Assembly: GCA_029721435.1 (NCBI GenBank)
Contig: CM056573.1
Coordinates: 120,055,947 to 120,119,946 of the forward strand
Direction: 5' to 3'
Origin: Gymnothorax reevesii
Lineage: Eukaryota > Chordata > Actinopteri > Anguilliformes > Muraenidae
Length of the DNA stretch: 64,000 nt
Shown here: piece by piece, positions 49,601 to 63,233 of the stretch
Layout: each line of letters begins with the position of its first letter
How positions within the stretch are numbered: position 1 is the first letter of the stretch
Notes under the pieces: model-generated
Database searches by the model: none
What the model was told of the DNA's origin: nothing
What the model saw: only the letters and a program-made list of their open reading frames with translations
Translations under genes and position numbers: made by a program

Positions 49601-51504
49601 TGAACTTCTCGCCGCTAGAGGTCATCCAGGGGGTAATGGTAGCGGAGGGGATGGGTGTGGTGTTTGGGGGTAATAAACAGCAGGCAGAGGAAGAGGCTTT
49701 AGGAAGTCCTTTTTACTGCCGCCTGATACATTACAATTCTGCTGTAAGTAGACGGATCCTGATTTGGTGGAAGCGGCAGGAGGGTCAGCGGCGGTGCGGA
49801 CAGGTCACTGGGGGGCCAAGGCCTCTGCAATGCCGCTTCATTGCCAGACAGTGGCGCTCAGAGGGCATTACAAAACAAGATGGCCACCCTAGGAGGGCCG
49901 TGAGTCCTGGCCCAAGTCTGTTTGGTTAAAATCTCCAACAAACAGCCCGTATGTCAACTTTCATTAGAGTGGGGGACTCTACTAATTGTGTGAACACATT
50001 TTACCCTTGCAAATAAGATTCTTAAAAAATAATTTTATAAAAGGGAAATTAAAAGTGCCCTCCTCTTTCTCCTTCAGTGGTCCATTGTCTGTCTCAAACT
50101 CAGTTTTGTCTTTTCTAGGCCTTCCGGGGGCTACACGTCAAATTTGGCAGCTGTGGACCAGCTGTAACTGTTCTGGCCCCCAAAGTGCTCCTATAACACC
50201 ACCCCCCAAACCTCCCACACCCCAACTCCCCATCTCATTCCTACTTTAATTTCCATCGCCAGTCTCCTGCTGGGTCTTGAACTTGTTGCCCCAACCGAAC
50301 AGGGCGACAGCTCACTAAATCACGGTGTTTTAGTGGAGTGGCCTCTTTTTTATATACTTTAATCACAGAATTCCAGCAGCAAGGAATATTGGGGCCAGTG
50401 TATGGAATTTGCCCATAAAAAAGCCTGGACACTGATGTGCTTCTCATAGCAGGATTGCTGAGAGAATTCATTTGGTGCTTTGCTGAGGCAGTAGTGGGAT
50501 GCTGGCACACCGCACGCTTCTGCTACAATCAATCGCTCAGCATCAACAGGTTCCCGGCCGTAAACCTGAGGTCATCGCCCATCTGTCAAACAGTTCCTCG
50601 TCTGTAGCTGGCCTTATTAATGCCTCCTGCAGGAGGCTGCAAGGCCTTGGCTTTTTGTTTTTATTTATGGGTGCTCAACAATTTAGAATGGTTCTAAATG
50701 ATCGGAGGCCATCTTTCACAAAACACCTTCCCCCGGCTTTAAAGTAGGTGTGTTTAACCCTTTGCTGAAGTGACTGAAAAAAGACCTAAACGCACACACC
50801 TCTGCAGTGGTAGCACTGATTCTCTCTTCAACATTGTCTTGTTCCTCCACTGGTTTGAAATGCAATTCCATTGTACACAAAATCCATGTTTTATTCCTCG
50901 TGATTCAAACACTACTGCAGTTTTATGTGCAAACCTGCCAAGGTAAGGCATTTTTGAAATGATTAATTTTGCGGCTGAGCATGCAATTTCTATTTCCTGC
51001 TACGTCTTCTTTTTTTTTGTCAACAGCCAGGAATTGTCTTAATACCACTCCTTCAGATCACATAACCCCCACTTCTCAGAGGAAATACACAGTGTACGTG
51101 GAAATTCCGCACATTGAATGGTGACAGAATGGGGTAGCAAACTTATGATGACGGGCCTAAGAAATAATCTACACAGAAGTCCATTTTGTGGATGATAATA
51201 GAAAGAAAAATCTAGAGAGTAGTTGTTTTGGTTGAGCAACATTTTGCGAGGGACACGTAAAATGTCAGAGTAGAATAAAAAGAAAAAGTGGCAAAAGAGA
51301 AATATGACATCATTACAATAGTTATGATTATTTGTCATGTTCCATTGGTCCTATAGGAGGGGAAGAAGAAATTAATGGCATATTTTCTCTAAATTTAAGG
51401 TTCTGCAGTAGTATCGTTGAGATGTACTGGAAATACGTCTGACTCAATACATTTCCCTCATGTTTCAAAGTTTTTCCATTAGGTTATCATATCTTTCACA
51501 AACA
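46614..51504. other. Repeat-poor non-coding stretch
   Basis: No exon recognised. 47560-48060 is non-repetitive and looks like candidate conserved DNA. 50250-50345 might contain a decayed tRNA-like SINE on the minus strand (AAGTTCAAGACC), but support is weak. Frames such as 49519-49929 (136 codons) and 48755-49135 (126 codons) have no domain, no codon pattern I can defend, and are crossed by frames on the opposite strand. Confidence 0.45.
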
Positions 51505-52140
51505 TAATGGGTCTAAAAATTATTGGCACTACTGGTTTTGTATGTGGAGCAAAAACTCAAAGATGGTAAAGATGAATGCTATGAGTCTTTCCTGTAATTA
51601 CCAGCCGCAATAGTGAAGCTGGTCTTGTTTTCAGTTGATCTGTGTGTCTGGGTGTCATCAGGCTAAAGAACAGTGAAATCACTCTGAAACCACTATAAAA
51701 CCACCAGGAAATCGGTTTTGAGCATTTTAGAAAGTGGCTAAATTTCTGTCGGTCTGTCCGTTCGTGGACAATTGTTGTGAACACAATAGCATCGCTACCA
51801 TTTGAGATGCAGCCTTCAAACGTCATTGGTGAATAGTTGTGATAAAAAGGAAGGCTGTGGATGAAGATGGGCATGTTCTGAGATACACTGGAAGTTATGC
51901 CAACTTCGCTATTGCAGCTGGTGCGATCCGTAAGATCCCAGATGGTCTCTAGTCTAGTTTCAAGCGATTCTTGCGTATTCCTCCTCCCAGAGACTCTCAA
52001 GATCATTAATATCCATGGTTTGCCCTTATTGACTGCCTTCCTTAGTTCAGTCAAAAAGTTTTTGATAGGACTTAAGCACAGACTGAGTTGGCAACTGCAG
52101 AAAATGGATTTTATTTATAAATTTCTTTTTTAATTCACAT
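51505..52140 (-). mobile_element. Probable decayed DNA-transposon remnant
   Basis: TCTAAAAATTATTGGCACTA at 51512-51531 resembles the end of a fish Tc1 family that carries the TGCCAATAAT motif. The minus-strand frame at 51557-52054 includes AVNKGKPWILMILRVSGRRN and TIWDLTDRTSCNSEVG, text I associate with antisense stretches of fish Tc1-type repeats. It shows no DDE motif, so this is not a transposase gene. A matching right end was not found. The assignment is tentative. Confidence 0.35.
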
Positions 52141-52239
52141 GTGCGTCTGAGGTCATAGTGCGGCTAGAAAATTCATCAAGAACCAAGGGTGCGTTCAAGC
52201 GCATCTGCAAGTAAGCCGGCTGCGCGAGACTCCCGATAA

Positions 52240-52293
52240 ATTACGTGAGAATCTTTCCGAAGTTGCGCAACTTCGGCAAGATTCTTGCGTAAT
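52240..52293. repeat. 54-bp imperfect palindrome with perfect core
   Basis: The arms ATTACGTGAGAATCTTTCCG... and ...CGGCAAGATTCTTGCGTAAT are complementary over 27 bp each with three mismatches and no spacer. The central 20 bp (CCGAAGTTGCGCAACTTCGG, 52257-52276) are perfectly self-complementary. It lies in a short GC-rich patch starting GGGTGCGTTCAAGCGCATC and may be the middle of a fold-back element, but outer ends were not found. Confidence 0.85.
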
Positions 52294-55200
52294 ACTAGCC
52301 ATCTCCGCTAACTGTTGCATAAGCTGTACCATAAGCTGTACCTACTCTTCAGGCCAGTACATGGCTAGTTTTGGCACTCATGGGCCACCACTCTGGGATA
52401 CTCAATGCACTGCTTTATTAGTTTGGTTCAGAGAGACCGCTTCTTCAGGACTGTGCATATTAGCAAAGCAGGTATATAGTCATTTGAAGTTTTGGAGCAG
52501 GCATGGCTGAGTTTACAAACCACTGGACGAACTCCCAAGCCACTCCCCATTCCAAGGCAAATGGCTTCTCCTGACAAACCAGAAACAGGTGCCATCCCAC
52601 CATGTCAGTGGGCAGGAACTGTGTTGCCCCATTAGGAGCATGGAACTCAAACACTGGCCAGTAGGGAAGAAAGAAACGTTTTCAGACAAAAAAAAGAAGC
52701 TACTACTGGTCAAGTCAAAGCCACGGAGGTATTGTAAACCAATGGCTATTTCAGGAGTTTCATTTTACAGCTTTTTTTGATCTGTGTGATGTGTAAAAAC
52801 TAACAACCCTATCTGTTCTTTCTTTGCACGTTTACCACATCTAAAATGTCACCAAGACTATACTGCCTGTATCATACTAAAACTACCATACTTGTAAATC
52901 CGAAGCAAACTGAATTTTTAGTGGAGTCCGTAGTGAGCCGCCGAGAGCCCCAGAGAAACTTCAGCAGCAGGATTGGGGAGGTTAAACTGTGGACTGCTTC
53001 CTCACAATGTATTCATTCCAATCACCAGTCCCTCACACTTCTGTTTCCTACATCGCTCCGACCCAGGAAATCCATTGAAGTTGTCCTTAAATCAAGGAGA
53101 TTTCAATGTGCTAAATGAGTCAGCAAAAAAGAACAGAAGTAAGATCAGTTCGGTAACATGAAAACTATTGTCTGCAGATGCATTTTTCTTCCTTGAATGT
53201 GTTATGTACAATCAACTGACCAGTAAATCTGTGTATCCTCGAGTCACGCCTGTAACTGACCACTTCAAAATGGCGCTTGAATTAGCAGAGACTTTCCGCA
53301 CAGCCAATAATTCTTCAACAACCCTTTCCTTCCCTTTCATGTACTTCCTCCTTATCTCCCCAATGGGTGGAGCCAAGAGGGCAAGAAGTAAAAGCAGAGA
53401 AGGTGAGAGTGCTCGCACTGTAAATATTAAGTGATTGAATTGAGCTTGATGCCATGTGAAGCTGGCAGAACGCAGAGATGGCGGTACCGACTCACCCGGA
53501 TAGGACTGCTTCCCTGAGCCGGACTCCAGGACACTAAAACAGGTGCTGGTTTCAGATCAGAGGCTGATTAAAAAGCTCCGGTGAGGGCGACAACCAGACA
53601 CGCCACGCAGTTGGGGGGGATGGGGGAGGAGGGGCCTGTCTATACGGCAGCCAAATTGACTTGGCATCAGGTTAACCCGGGCACTCCAAGAAAAATGGAG
53701 CGGGGATTCGGGACAGGCCTGTGTTTGCCGGCGTCACACTTCATCACCAGGGAAACCAATAACTGGCTCGGTAGGACCTTTGAAGCGGTGAAACGTGGGA
53801 TATCACAGCACGGCTGCCTCTGATGTCAGATCCAATATTCTGATTGCGATTGTGATTTTCAGGAGAGAGAAAAGTTGTCCACGTATTATATATCAGTGAG
53901 CAGGCATCCTAATTACATAATTTTACCAAGCCTCGCTGATAAAAAAAAGGGAAATTTCCACCACATTGATGATAAAAACCTATTTTGCCAGACAATGGCT
54001 GCCTGTAGGTACACATTGCATTTTTAAGGTGAAAATAGATGAATTGGGGAGACTTAGATATTCCTTTGATTTGAGAGGTGTTTCTGACACTACAGACAGA
54101 AAGTAAGGCTCGTATTTGCACAATTTTAACTTTTGGGCTCTGTGCTTGGGCACATCAGATTTTAAAACAATGTAGGTTGAAGTACAGACTATGAGCATTG
54201 ATAGAGTGTGACTGTCCTTATACTTAAATATTTAAATGGAGGCCTGTTTACATTCAACCAGAATGCAGACACAATTGACACTTGCGCCGGCAGGAGGGAC
54301 CAAGGTGGGACAGAGGAGTACTTGCGCCAGGCTGCACCGAGCGCAAAATTGCTATATACGCCTGGCCACACCCCGTTGGCGCTGCTGCGCTTGCGCGTGG
54401 GTCTACGAATTTAGAGCCCTATGATTTGATATTTCATATCATATAGTCATTCAATACCCAAAAGTGGGCGTTTCCGCTCAACTCTTTCAAAACTGCCCTG
54501 GGGCTAAGATATCCTAACTTATGTCTCACCCCAGCTCTTGTAAATGTTCATTCAGTGGATTACTTATTCTGTTTTAACACTTGAGTCTAATTTTCATACT
54601 TTTTAAAAGTACAGATGGAGTCCCTTCATTCTGATCCATTTCAGCAAAAGTCAATACCACAGAGTGAAAAATATGAATGACTCAGCAGTTTGTTTTTGAA
54701 CTGAGAGTTCAACCAAAACAGAGTCCTCTCAACAGAGTAGTTCAAGCACTGCAGTGCTGCAAAAAGTTTTCTTCAAGGTAAGTTGCAGAGCGGAGTCACT
54801 TGCCGTCCTCAAACTGCAGTATTTAAGGCGATTTTTATATTAGGAGCATTATTTTCAGGCAATTATATAAAGAGCAACTGCCACTGAATGAAGGCGGTTC
54901 AGTGGGAAAAAAGGTGCCCTAAATTATTCAGGACTAGATGACTTGGTGTACCTTCAAGGAATTTTAATCGCAGTTTACTTCTACAGACATTTGCTAAGCT
55001 CATATCATTGTGATATTCTGACTTTAATCATAAATTAGCTGCATAAATCTATCATGGTTGGCTGTTCACGGGTTCACCAAAAGGGGAAAAAGAAATTAAG
55101 AGAGATTATTTGGATTCCAAAGCCTTTTTAGATAATTAAGAGAAGTCCATGGATTAAACGGGAGAGTAAGCTCTGTAAAGCGTTAAGGCGCTTGCTTCCG

Positions 55201-57134
55201 AAATTGTGTTTGGCAGCGGGGTCAGGCAACAGCTCAGGGAGTGCGTGCAGTCTTTTCGGGCTGCTTTATAATTAGGAGAATGGTGTATTTTAATAGACCA
55301 CATCCCCTTGGCCGTGACTTCACAGAAAAAAAAATTGCCGTAATGCGTTTCCGCAACTTAGAAAAACAACAGACACGAACAAATCAGCGAAATATTCTGC
55401 TCTGTGGGGAAATCACTTTTGTCCATTGAATGACTGTTTGGAAAGTTTCTCCTGTCTTTCCACCTCAAGAGAGTCGGAAGCCCAGAAGTGATTCCTTTTC
55501 AAGTATTCCTGCTGCGCTGCTTTGCACAGCGGAGCCTGGAGTTAGGATATAATCTGTGCGCGAGATTTGAGGTTTCAGTTATTTGGTTATTGTCTGGACT
55601 GTGGAACAGGTTCTGCGGAGCCTGAGAATTGGGTTTGTAACTACTAATGGGAACACAGAAGGACTTCTGAAATCCTTGACAGCAATCAAGATCTTATCAG
55701 CAGCAACATCACTTGTGAACTTGCTCTGAGAGAGAGCGAGAGAGAGAGAGAGAGAGAGATACTTTTCTCTTCTCCTACTCAGCCGGAAGGCAGAGGGCAA
55801 ATATTGATCAAAACTGCACAGCTCAAATTATTTGGGGGCTTTCAATAAAAGACAAAGACGAGTTTTAATGAAGACGACGCTCCCTCTCTGTCCCACTTTT
55901 CAGACGGGAGAAGAAATATTTAATTTAGTTTTGTCTCATAACAAAGAGAGCAAAGCTGTACAAGACCTGGACATTCTTAGTGGTAAAACAATGCATGTTT
56001 AATCATCGTTAGTCTTCTCGGGTGATGGGACCATGCCGAGATCAAAACAATTTGAATTAAAAATAGAATTTATTTCGCATTGCCTCATTTTCCAATCAAG
56101 CCTCCATTAGCTTGAGACATTAATGAGGCAATGAATACATTTGTGTTTCTCCTGATAACACTTAATTGTCCGTAAAACTAGTATTGAGAACCCCTGGTTG
56201 GGTTGTTTACCAACTAATTTGGATGTGGTTAAGCCTGAGAAGAAGCATCATTACGTTGATGCTGCTTGAGAAAATGTGGCTTTAATGTAGGGAGCACTGC
56301 AGTGCAATTAAGCCCCAGAAAAAACTGTTGATAAAAGACAATTATAAAAAAATTTCTGAGTAAACACTCAAAAACCTGCATCAGTGGAAGGAAACTAAGC
56401 TTTAGAAAAGCTGGCGCTGTGTATCACAGGTCTGACCTGGCTATTTTATTACGCTAACATTTTCTGCCAGGATCTGAGTTGGTCTAGTTATTTTTTGTGC
56501 CATTTTTGTATTGTTTTTATTATTTTTCTTGTTTCATTGTTATTTTAGGAGCTCATTGTATTACTATAGCCATTCCATGCATCTGTTACTTTTCTTATGT
56601 GTTTTTTCACTCACACCTCCCCTTGCTCACTGTTAATTGCTCGACTGTCCCCTATTTATAGCCACACCTCCCTGCACCTCCCTGAGCTCACCTCACCTGC
56701 AGCCCATTGTAATTACACCTTTTACTGTTCATTACAAGAAAATAGGCATTCATTTGTGTGAAATGGCGATCAACATTCATCAGCGCCAAAAATCGAACAT
56801 TTGCGCATACCGCAGATTCAGTAACATCATTTGCATTTTAATCATTCATTTTTGGACATTCTTGAGCGTCATTTGGCACACAATAGAGAAAAAATATTTT
56901 CATTTGCATTAATGTGAAAGGCATTAACACTGTCTTTTAAGTCATTTCTGACAATCAACGAATATTAAAGTGCATTTAACATTTTTATCACACCGTTTGA
57001 CTTTCAATAGCATTTCTGGACTGCGTTCGGGTGGATAACACCAATGTTCATGCGACTGTACAAACAATTGAACGTTCTTAACATTCAATCCACAAAAATC
57101 TTTTTTCAATTGAACAATCTGTCCGTCTGCCCAT
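52294..57134. other. Non-coding stretch with minor repeats
   Basis: 54270-54420 contains CTTGCGCC twice and GCGCCAGGC/GCCTGGCC words, possibly a decayed short repeat. 55727-55759 is a GA run. 54800-55200 is non-repetitive AT-rich DNA. No exon recognised; frames of up to 91 codons are featureless. Confidence 0.45.
55727..55759. repeat. (GA)n microsatellite
   Basis: Interrupted GA run with one GC interruption. Confidence 0.9.
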
Positions 57135-57960
57135 CGACGATGTTACCGCTCTAGCGCCTTCAGGTTTGCCTCTAGGATTCTCATTTTTGGGTGGGTGGTA
57201 CATCTACGCATTGGTACATCTACGCATTCTTCATGATACATCGAATTTCGGCCATTTTCCACTCTTAGTTTGGCCACCACGGGGCTTATTGTGAAAAATG
57301 AAAAATTGAAATAACTTCCTTATTATTTCTGCTAGGATGCTCAGATTTTGAGTGAAGGTAAATGGGATCACCCTTTAGCACATATCAAATGCATTTTTGA
57401 TTTCACATATTTTTTATTTTTACCATTTTCTAGGTCAAATAGCATAAATGCTGCCGATCTTTAAATTCAACTACGTGACCGCTGTAGCGCCTTCAGGTTT
57501 GCTGTTAGGTTCCTCATTTTTGGATGGGTGTTACATCTACACATGCTTCACAAACCTATCGAATTCCGGCCATTGTCGGCTCTTAGTTTGGCCGCCAGGG
57601 GGCTTATTGTGAAAAATGAAAAATTGCCATAACTTCCTTATTATTTCAGCTAGGACGCTCAAATTTGTACTTAAGGTACATGGGATCACCCTTTATCACA
57701 TATCACACGCGTTTTTGATTTGACCTATTTTTTTTTTTTTTTTACCATTTTCTGGGTCAAATAGCGTAAATGCTGCCGATCTTTACATTCAACGACGTTA
57801 CCGCTCTAGCACCTTCAGGTTTGCTTCTAGATGTCTCATTTTTTGGTGGGTGGTACATCTATGGATCCTCCCCTTATTTATTGAATTCCAGCCAATTTCG
57901 ACTCTTACTTTGCCCACCACGGGGCATATTGTGAAAAATGAAAACTGGCCACACCGAGGT
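57135..57960. repeat. Two and a half tandem copies of a ~330-bp repeat
   Basis: Copies start at about 57135, 57470 and 57792 (periods about 335 and 322 bp). Each starts with a GTTACCGCTCTAGCGCCTTC-type step (GTGACCGCTGTAGC in copy 2), then CAGGTTTGC, a CTCATTTTT step, GGTACATCTA, GGCCATT, a GGGGCTTATTGTGAAAAATG step and a GGGATCACCCTTTA step. It ends AAATGCTGCCGATCTTTA. The third copy stops near 57960. Within copy 1 a 16-bp word, GGTACATCTACGCATT, is itself duplicated at 57197-57228. No coding capacity; resembles a dispersed fish repeat that occurs in tandem. Confidence 0.85.
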
Positions 57961-58254
57961 TATTTATATCAGCGCTTGGCTTCATAACGTATATTATTTC
58001 TGCAATCAGAATCCAACTAACACCTGATTCAACTTACATACGCAGCCGAGGGGTCTTCAGTGCGATTAGCACAGTATTCAGTATTTTTTTTTTTTTGATT
58101 TCTTATTGGCTTCTTGGTTTTGATTCTCTCTTAGTGATTTGGCTTTGGCTACATCCTAATCATTTGTATTTTGGACTGAACTGTGATTAAGATTCTTAAT
58201 TAAGAGTTTTTACCCAGCCTTGTATCATTCTCAGGAATTAATGAAAGAAAATTT

Positions 58255-58500
58255 AGGTGACATGGTGCTGCATTAGGTTTCACTGTCACGGCTATGAGGG
58301 TGTGGGTTTAAATGAAGCCTGAGGCCTGTCCATGTATGTATGATGGGGATTTTTTTCCAAGAACTTTCCTTCCCATAGTCCATGTATGCTAGGGTAGTTG
58401 GTGCTTTTGAACTAGGCAGTCCTGTGATGCATTGGCAGACTGTCAAAGGATATGCGGGGATATGTTCCAACCCCAAACACCCCCTCCCAACCATTACCAT
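58255..58500 (+). repeat. Decayed tRNA-derived SINE-like repeat
   Basis: GACATGGTGCTGCATTAGGT, TTCACTGTCACGG and GTGTGGGTTTAAATGAAGCC correspond to the A-box to B-box part of the same SINE type seen at 876. CAGTCCTGTGATGCATTGGC near 58420 is the diverged 3' part. It is older than the 876 copy. Confidence 0.6.
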
Positions 58501-61500
58501 AATCTATTGTCTAACCACATTGGAATGAGCATGGTTTGACAATTAACTGATAGATATTAACATTATTTCATTCAAGCCATGACAAAATGAATAATGAAAA
58601 AGTCTAAAGTAGCTTAACGGCAAAGATAGTCGTGTAATAAAATTCTCAGCCAGCAAAAGTATAGGCTAATTTCACCCTTAGAACTATCCACTTAAGGGTA
58701 AATGAAATGACCTATGCAACAGTAATGGTATTATTTTCCAAATTTTCAATGATTAAAACAGATGAGGATTTATCCTCACAGGATAAATCTGCAGGAATGA
58801 ACATGTGCATGACCAGGCAAAATTAAAATATTTCATGCCAAGCAAATACTTACACACTGTGACAACGGCGAACAGCTATGAAATTAACTGTAGGGGAGTG
58901 GGCCCCTTCATGACAGACTCTCTTTTTGAGGGCCGTTTTACAACGATGACATCTTCTACTAGCAGTTTTGGTCTTCATTGCTGCCTTATAAAAGGAAATT
59001 TACAGCGAAAGGCTTGATGCAGAAGCCAATAAGGCATGTGCTTTGTCCTGTGTGTGGACAGATGAAAAAATTAAATATCCAAATTGGGCTCTGTCGGGAG
59101 CTGAAATCTGGAAAGGTTTAAGCCTCGACAGACCACTTATTAGAGGAAACAAACCAATCAGTGCGCATGGAGCAGGAAATGCTTTTTAAACACGTACGCT
59201 TCAAAAACATGACGCAACTGCATGTTGATGAGGACAATGAGTCGTGCTTTGTTCTACTATTTTGAACAATTGTTAAATGCAATTACGAATGATGAATCTG
59301 AAATGGTGTTATTGTAAGATTGTACATTAGATTACCTAATTGCCGCTGGCACTTCCTTGACATAATCACCAAAATACTTCAAAGTACTTCATAAACATGC
59401 AGTTTTTACACAGAAATTGTGCAGTAGGCAAGTGGAAGTAATTGGTTCTGTTAATAATAGGCTACTGAAAAATAAATTCTTCGATATTAACTTTCAGTTT
59501 ATTCCGTTCCGTGCATTATTGTGCAACGGAGCTCTGAATAAATGGATTCACCATTTTTTGAGCAGACAACTCTAAACATGAACTCAGAGAAGGAAACCTG
59601 TGGTACACTGCGTGCCGCACCGCACAGACGTCGCATTTCATTGTTCAGCGGGCGCGTATTTGGACAGTGCTTTAAAAAGAAGATAAACAGCAAGGTGTTT
59701 TTCTTTGTGTCCCGCTCAACCCCCATGTTCAACCTTGAGTAGCCTGCCAGGGCGTTCATATATCTGCCAAGAGGTTCAGACTTCACTTTCTCATTACACA
59801 GAAAGTTTTGTGTCCTTGCGCTACAAAAATTAGTTTGTGTATCTGTGTAAATCAACCATGGTATGCACATGTTCTCTTAAGAAAAGGCCAAGGGTGCCAT
59901 TCGATTTCCTCTGCTCTGCCTCCATATTTATGCCTCTCATTTTCAGTTCATTGCCTGTGCCTCAGTAGCACTATCCATCAACACTTTTATCCCCTGTGCT
60001 CCAACAAAAAGGACATAAAATGCTCTTTTACACTGGTGGAATACTGCCGCAAATAAAAACTAAACAACAAAGTTCTTTATGAATCTGCCAGAATAATAAA
60101 CTATTTAATAAACAAATGCTACTTAAGAAGGGGTCATTTGCATCCGTCAGAATCCTCGTCTTTTACGGTCATGGTTATCGATCGCGGAGTTACAAAGACA
60201 AGAGTCAGGGGAGATGGTATTACACACGCCGCTGCTGATAAATTTGAGTGATAAATTTATGAGTTTTTGCGAAATGAAGGGCAGATGGTCATATTGAGAG
60301 GCGTCCAATGAGTGACTGCGCTTCAATTGAAAGCCTCAGTGTGCGCCTCGAGGAATGACGTAGGAGGGGATATTTAAACACAATGTTATCCCTTTCAAAC
60401 TTCTCTGCATAATGTATCATTAATTCAACTGTATTTCTGGCAAGTAGGCTGAATTCCTACCTTATTAATATACATACGTATTTACATGCATTATAAAACA
60501 GTAGACTGGCCATATCAGAAAATGAAAATCTCCCAATTACGATCGTTCAAGTGGTGCAATTTTTATCAGAAAATTGGATTGCTTGATTGTGCATACTTTC
60601 AACATTTGCATTATTATATTAATGACATGGCAGAAACTTAACAAAATACCCGATTCACATCATGCCTTTAGCGATTTTCATCACACATGAACCCTCAGCA
60701 AGATACAAAAACACATACAATATGCCAAATGCCTTGTCAGGTACAAGACACGTTAAATACCAGGTCAGCATCGTATATTCATAAATCATCCACAGAATGG
60801 TCAAAAGACCCACTGTTATTTGATGCGGCTGGAGCTCTTTAGGAGTGCGTTCGTTACAACCGCGGAGCATTGCAAGTGTTTCAAACACTGAGGCCAAAAT
60901 AATAAAGAACTGAGAAAAAGAACATGCGAAAAAGCAGAGGGTAGGAATATGTCTTCTTCAATTTTGTACATTCAGACGAAATGAGTTGCCTTTGGCCTGC
61001 TTAAGGGCAGGAGGTGAGGGGAAAGGCACGCAGGCGATGCAATTATTCTGCTCTGGCACAACAAGTAAGAGCAAACAGAGCTTCAAAGCTTCTCCTCGCT
61101 GCCACGATCTGCCCTCAGAGGAAAAGCAGGGCCCGCTCGCGCACAGCCGCCTGGTCTTCACACCGGCTTCAAACGTAATGTTTTTATGAAATTATTTACT
61201 GCTTGTTTTCCTCCACCCCGTTTCTTTCTTAAAGCCCTTGCCAATTGAAATCCCCATGTGAGGGGAGAAAAAAAAATAATATGCCCTTATTAACCTAGAG
61301 TAGATCAGGTTAAATAAAATGGGAATGAGCATAATTAAGGAGTGTATGAGGAAGGTAGTCATATTCCCGTGGGGCTCATATTCAAAGGCAGCGACAGTGT
61401 CAAATTATGTTGGCAAAATTTATGTTCTTACACTCAAAAACATGGAGTTTGCCTACATAATTTGACACATGGAACTCATGCACCCAAATAAACAGTCAAA

Positions 61501-61749
61501 TACCCAAAGTTTATCTAACTCAAGCAGAATACATATAAGGACCATACATACTGTATAAGTGTTAATTGAACACTAACGATTATACCATGTAATCCAATGA
61601 ATAATTAGAAAAGAAGGCATTAAGTCTTAAAGGGTGCTGGTTTGATTTGTCCTCCCAGAAAATGGAGTATTTGGATTCGGAGGAGTCATGGGTTATCATC
61701 AGCGTGAGTTTTGTGTTGATATGAACATCGCATCCCTAGTACCATGGAG

Positions 61750-61786
<37 letters not shown>

Positions 61787-61799
61787 GCGCGCGCGCACA

Positions 61800-61835
<36 letters not shown>

Positions 61836-63206
61836 CTCTCTCTTGATCTCACTCTGGAAGTTTCTGAGAGTGTTCCTGCCTCTTACCCACTCTACGGTAT
61901 TTGGTATTGGCACTAGCTCCCCTGTGACCCTAACCAGGAATATTTGTGCTAGAAAATGGATAGACAGATATTCTTTCTTGTTCCTAACAAGCAGAATTCA
62001 CCAGTAACTCATCATAGCTCGATTATGTTAGTTCCCAACTCGTGGCTGAGGATTAACTGGGCCAATCTCCACTTTTCATCAAAAATTACGCTCTGCCATA
62101 GAAATAATCTCAGTATTAACAGGTACCATGTCCTGATGTCACTTTTTCAATGATATATGGCAGCTGGGAGAAACATCCAGAAAGTTCATAGCATTTTCTA
62201 TGAATTTTCAGTTTAAAAGTTCTATGTCCACATTGTCCAATCAGGAAGCTGGATATAGGGTCATCTGATCAGGACGACAAGATCGCTGAGCAAAGGTTCT
62301 ATCCACTCTACCATTTTGAGGCAAAATTCATTGAATATACCAAATTGAAGGTTGTAAGATGATGAAATCTGGGATATTTTAGATAGGAGGGAACCACAGC
62401 ACTTAGATGAAGCGTCTAAGTCTTAAAGCCCTTCATTTTCTTATTCAGGGGGGCATTTAAGATAGTAATATTTGATTCTCAATTTTATATTTTTTGCATT
62501 GCAAGATGTGCGTGTATGCACATTAACAAGTGCAATATGATGGACGCAGTTCTAGTTAAACCCAAGCCCAAGGCCAGAGTTTGTTTACTATGTAGTGTGC
62601 ATCATGTCTGCATTAAGTGTACTCAGATGAACTTGTACTGGCTATAGAGACAGGAGTAGTTGACACTGAGCACCCTCTAGACTCCATAGCTCATTTCAGT
62701 GGCTCAAGGTTTGTTTCCTATTCATTTTCAAACATGACGTGGCTGCCCATTTTCTGTGATTATTATTGTCAGATACTCTGTTTTTATTTCAAATTCTGTA
62801 TTACATTTTACCATGAACATGTAATTTGCAGATTTGGATGAAGTCACATAGTTGTGTTCTTTTTAAAAAAACACAAGGCAAGACAAAACTTTGTGTCTAA
62901 ACATTTCTGGAAATTCAAGGAGCTATCTAGCAGATAGATCCATATACCTGCAAAATTTATGACATTTTGAAAATTCCAAAGTTCTATCACCATTTACATT
63001 TTCCTAGATCCCCTATCTAAAATCATTCTACTTAAGGTATAAATTCTTGATATTATACCTATCAGTCTCAATAACTCACCTGAATATAAATGTCTGAAAA
63101 CTATACCTGGAGGACAAATTAAGGTTGGGAATTGTGTACGCATCCAAAGAAGGCAGTGAAAGTGGCTGGGGACCCCATCTTTGACGCCTCAAAAAATCCA
63201 AACCGT
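58501..63206. other. Repeat-poor non-coding stretch
   Basis: No exon recognised. 60180-60480 is a striking non-repetitive stretch with TAAT and ATAAATTTAT words and a candidate for conserved non-coding DNA. A CA repeat lies at 61753-61832. The 80-codon minus-strand frame at 60655-60897 looks hydrophobic but matches no family I know. Confidence 0.45.
61753..61832. repeat. (CA)n microsatellite with CG block
   Basis: CA run with a central CGCGCGCGCGCG block near 61785-61796, then a short CT run. Alternating purine-pyrimidine DNA of this type can adopt Z-DNA. Confidence 0.95.
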
Positions 63207-63229
63207 TCGACCCTGCTCGCAGCGCCAAA
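63207..63229 (-). other. Primer-binding-site-like sequence
   Basis: On the minus strand TTGGCGCTGCGAGCAGGGTC lies a few bases after the presumed LTR end. It shares TGGCGC and CAGGG with tRNA-Lys-type primer sites of retroelements, with changes between them. Confidence 0.45.
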
Positions 63230-63233
63230 TTTA

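Noticed and set aside
51557..52054. 165-codon minus-strand ORF as a gene
   Set aside because: It lies in probable transposon-derived DNA, with no DDE or other domain and no supporting neighbour.
60655..60897. 80-codon hydrophobic ORF as a small membrane protein
   Set aside because: No recognisable family; such a frame is expected by chance in AT-rich DNA of this length.
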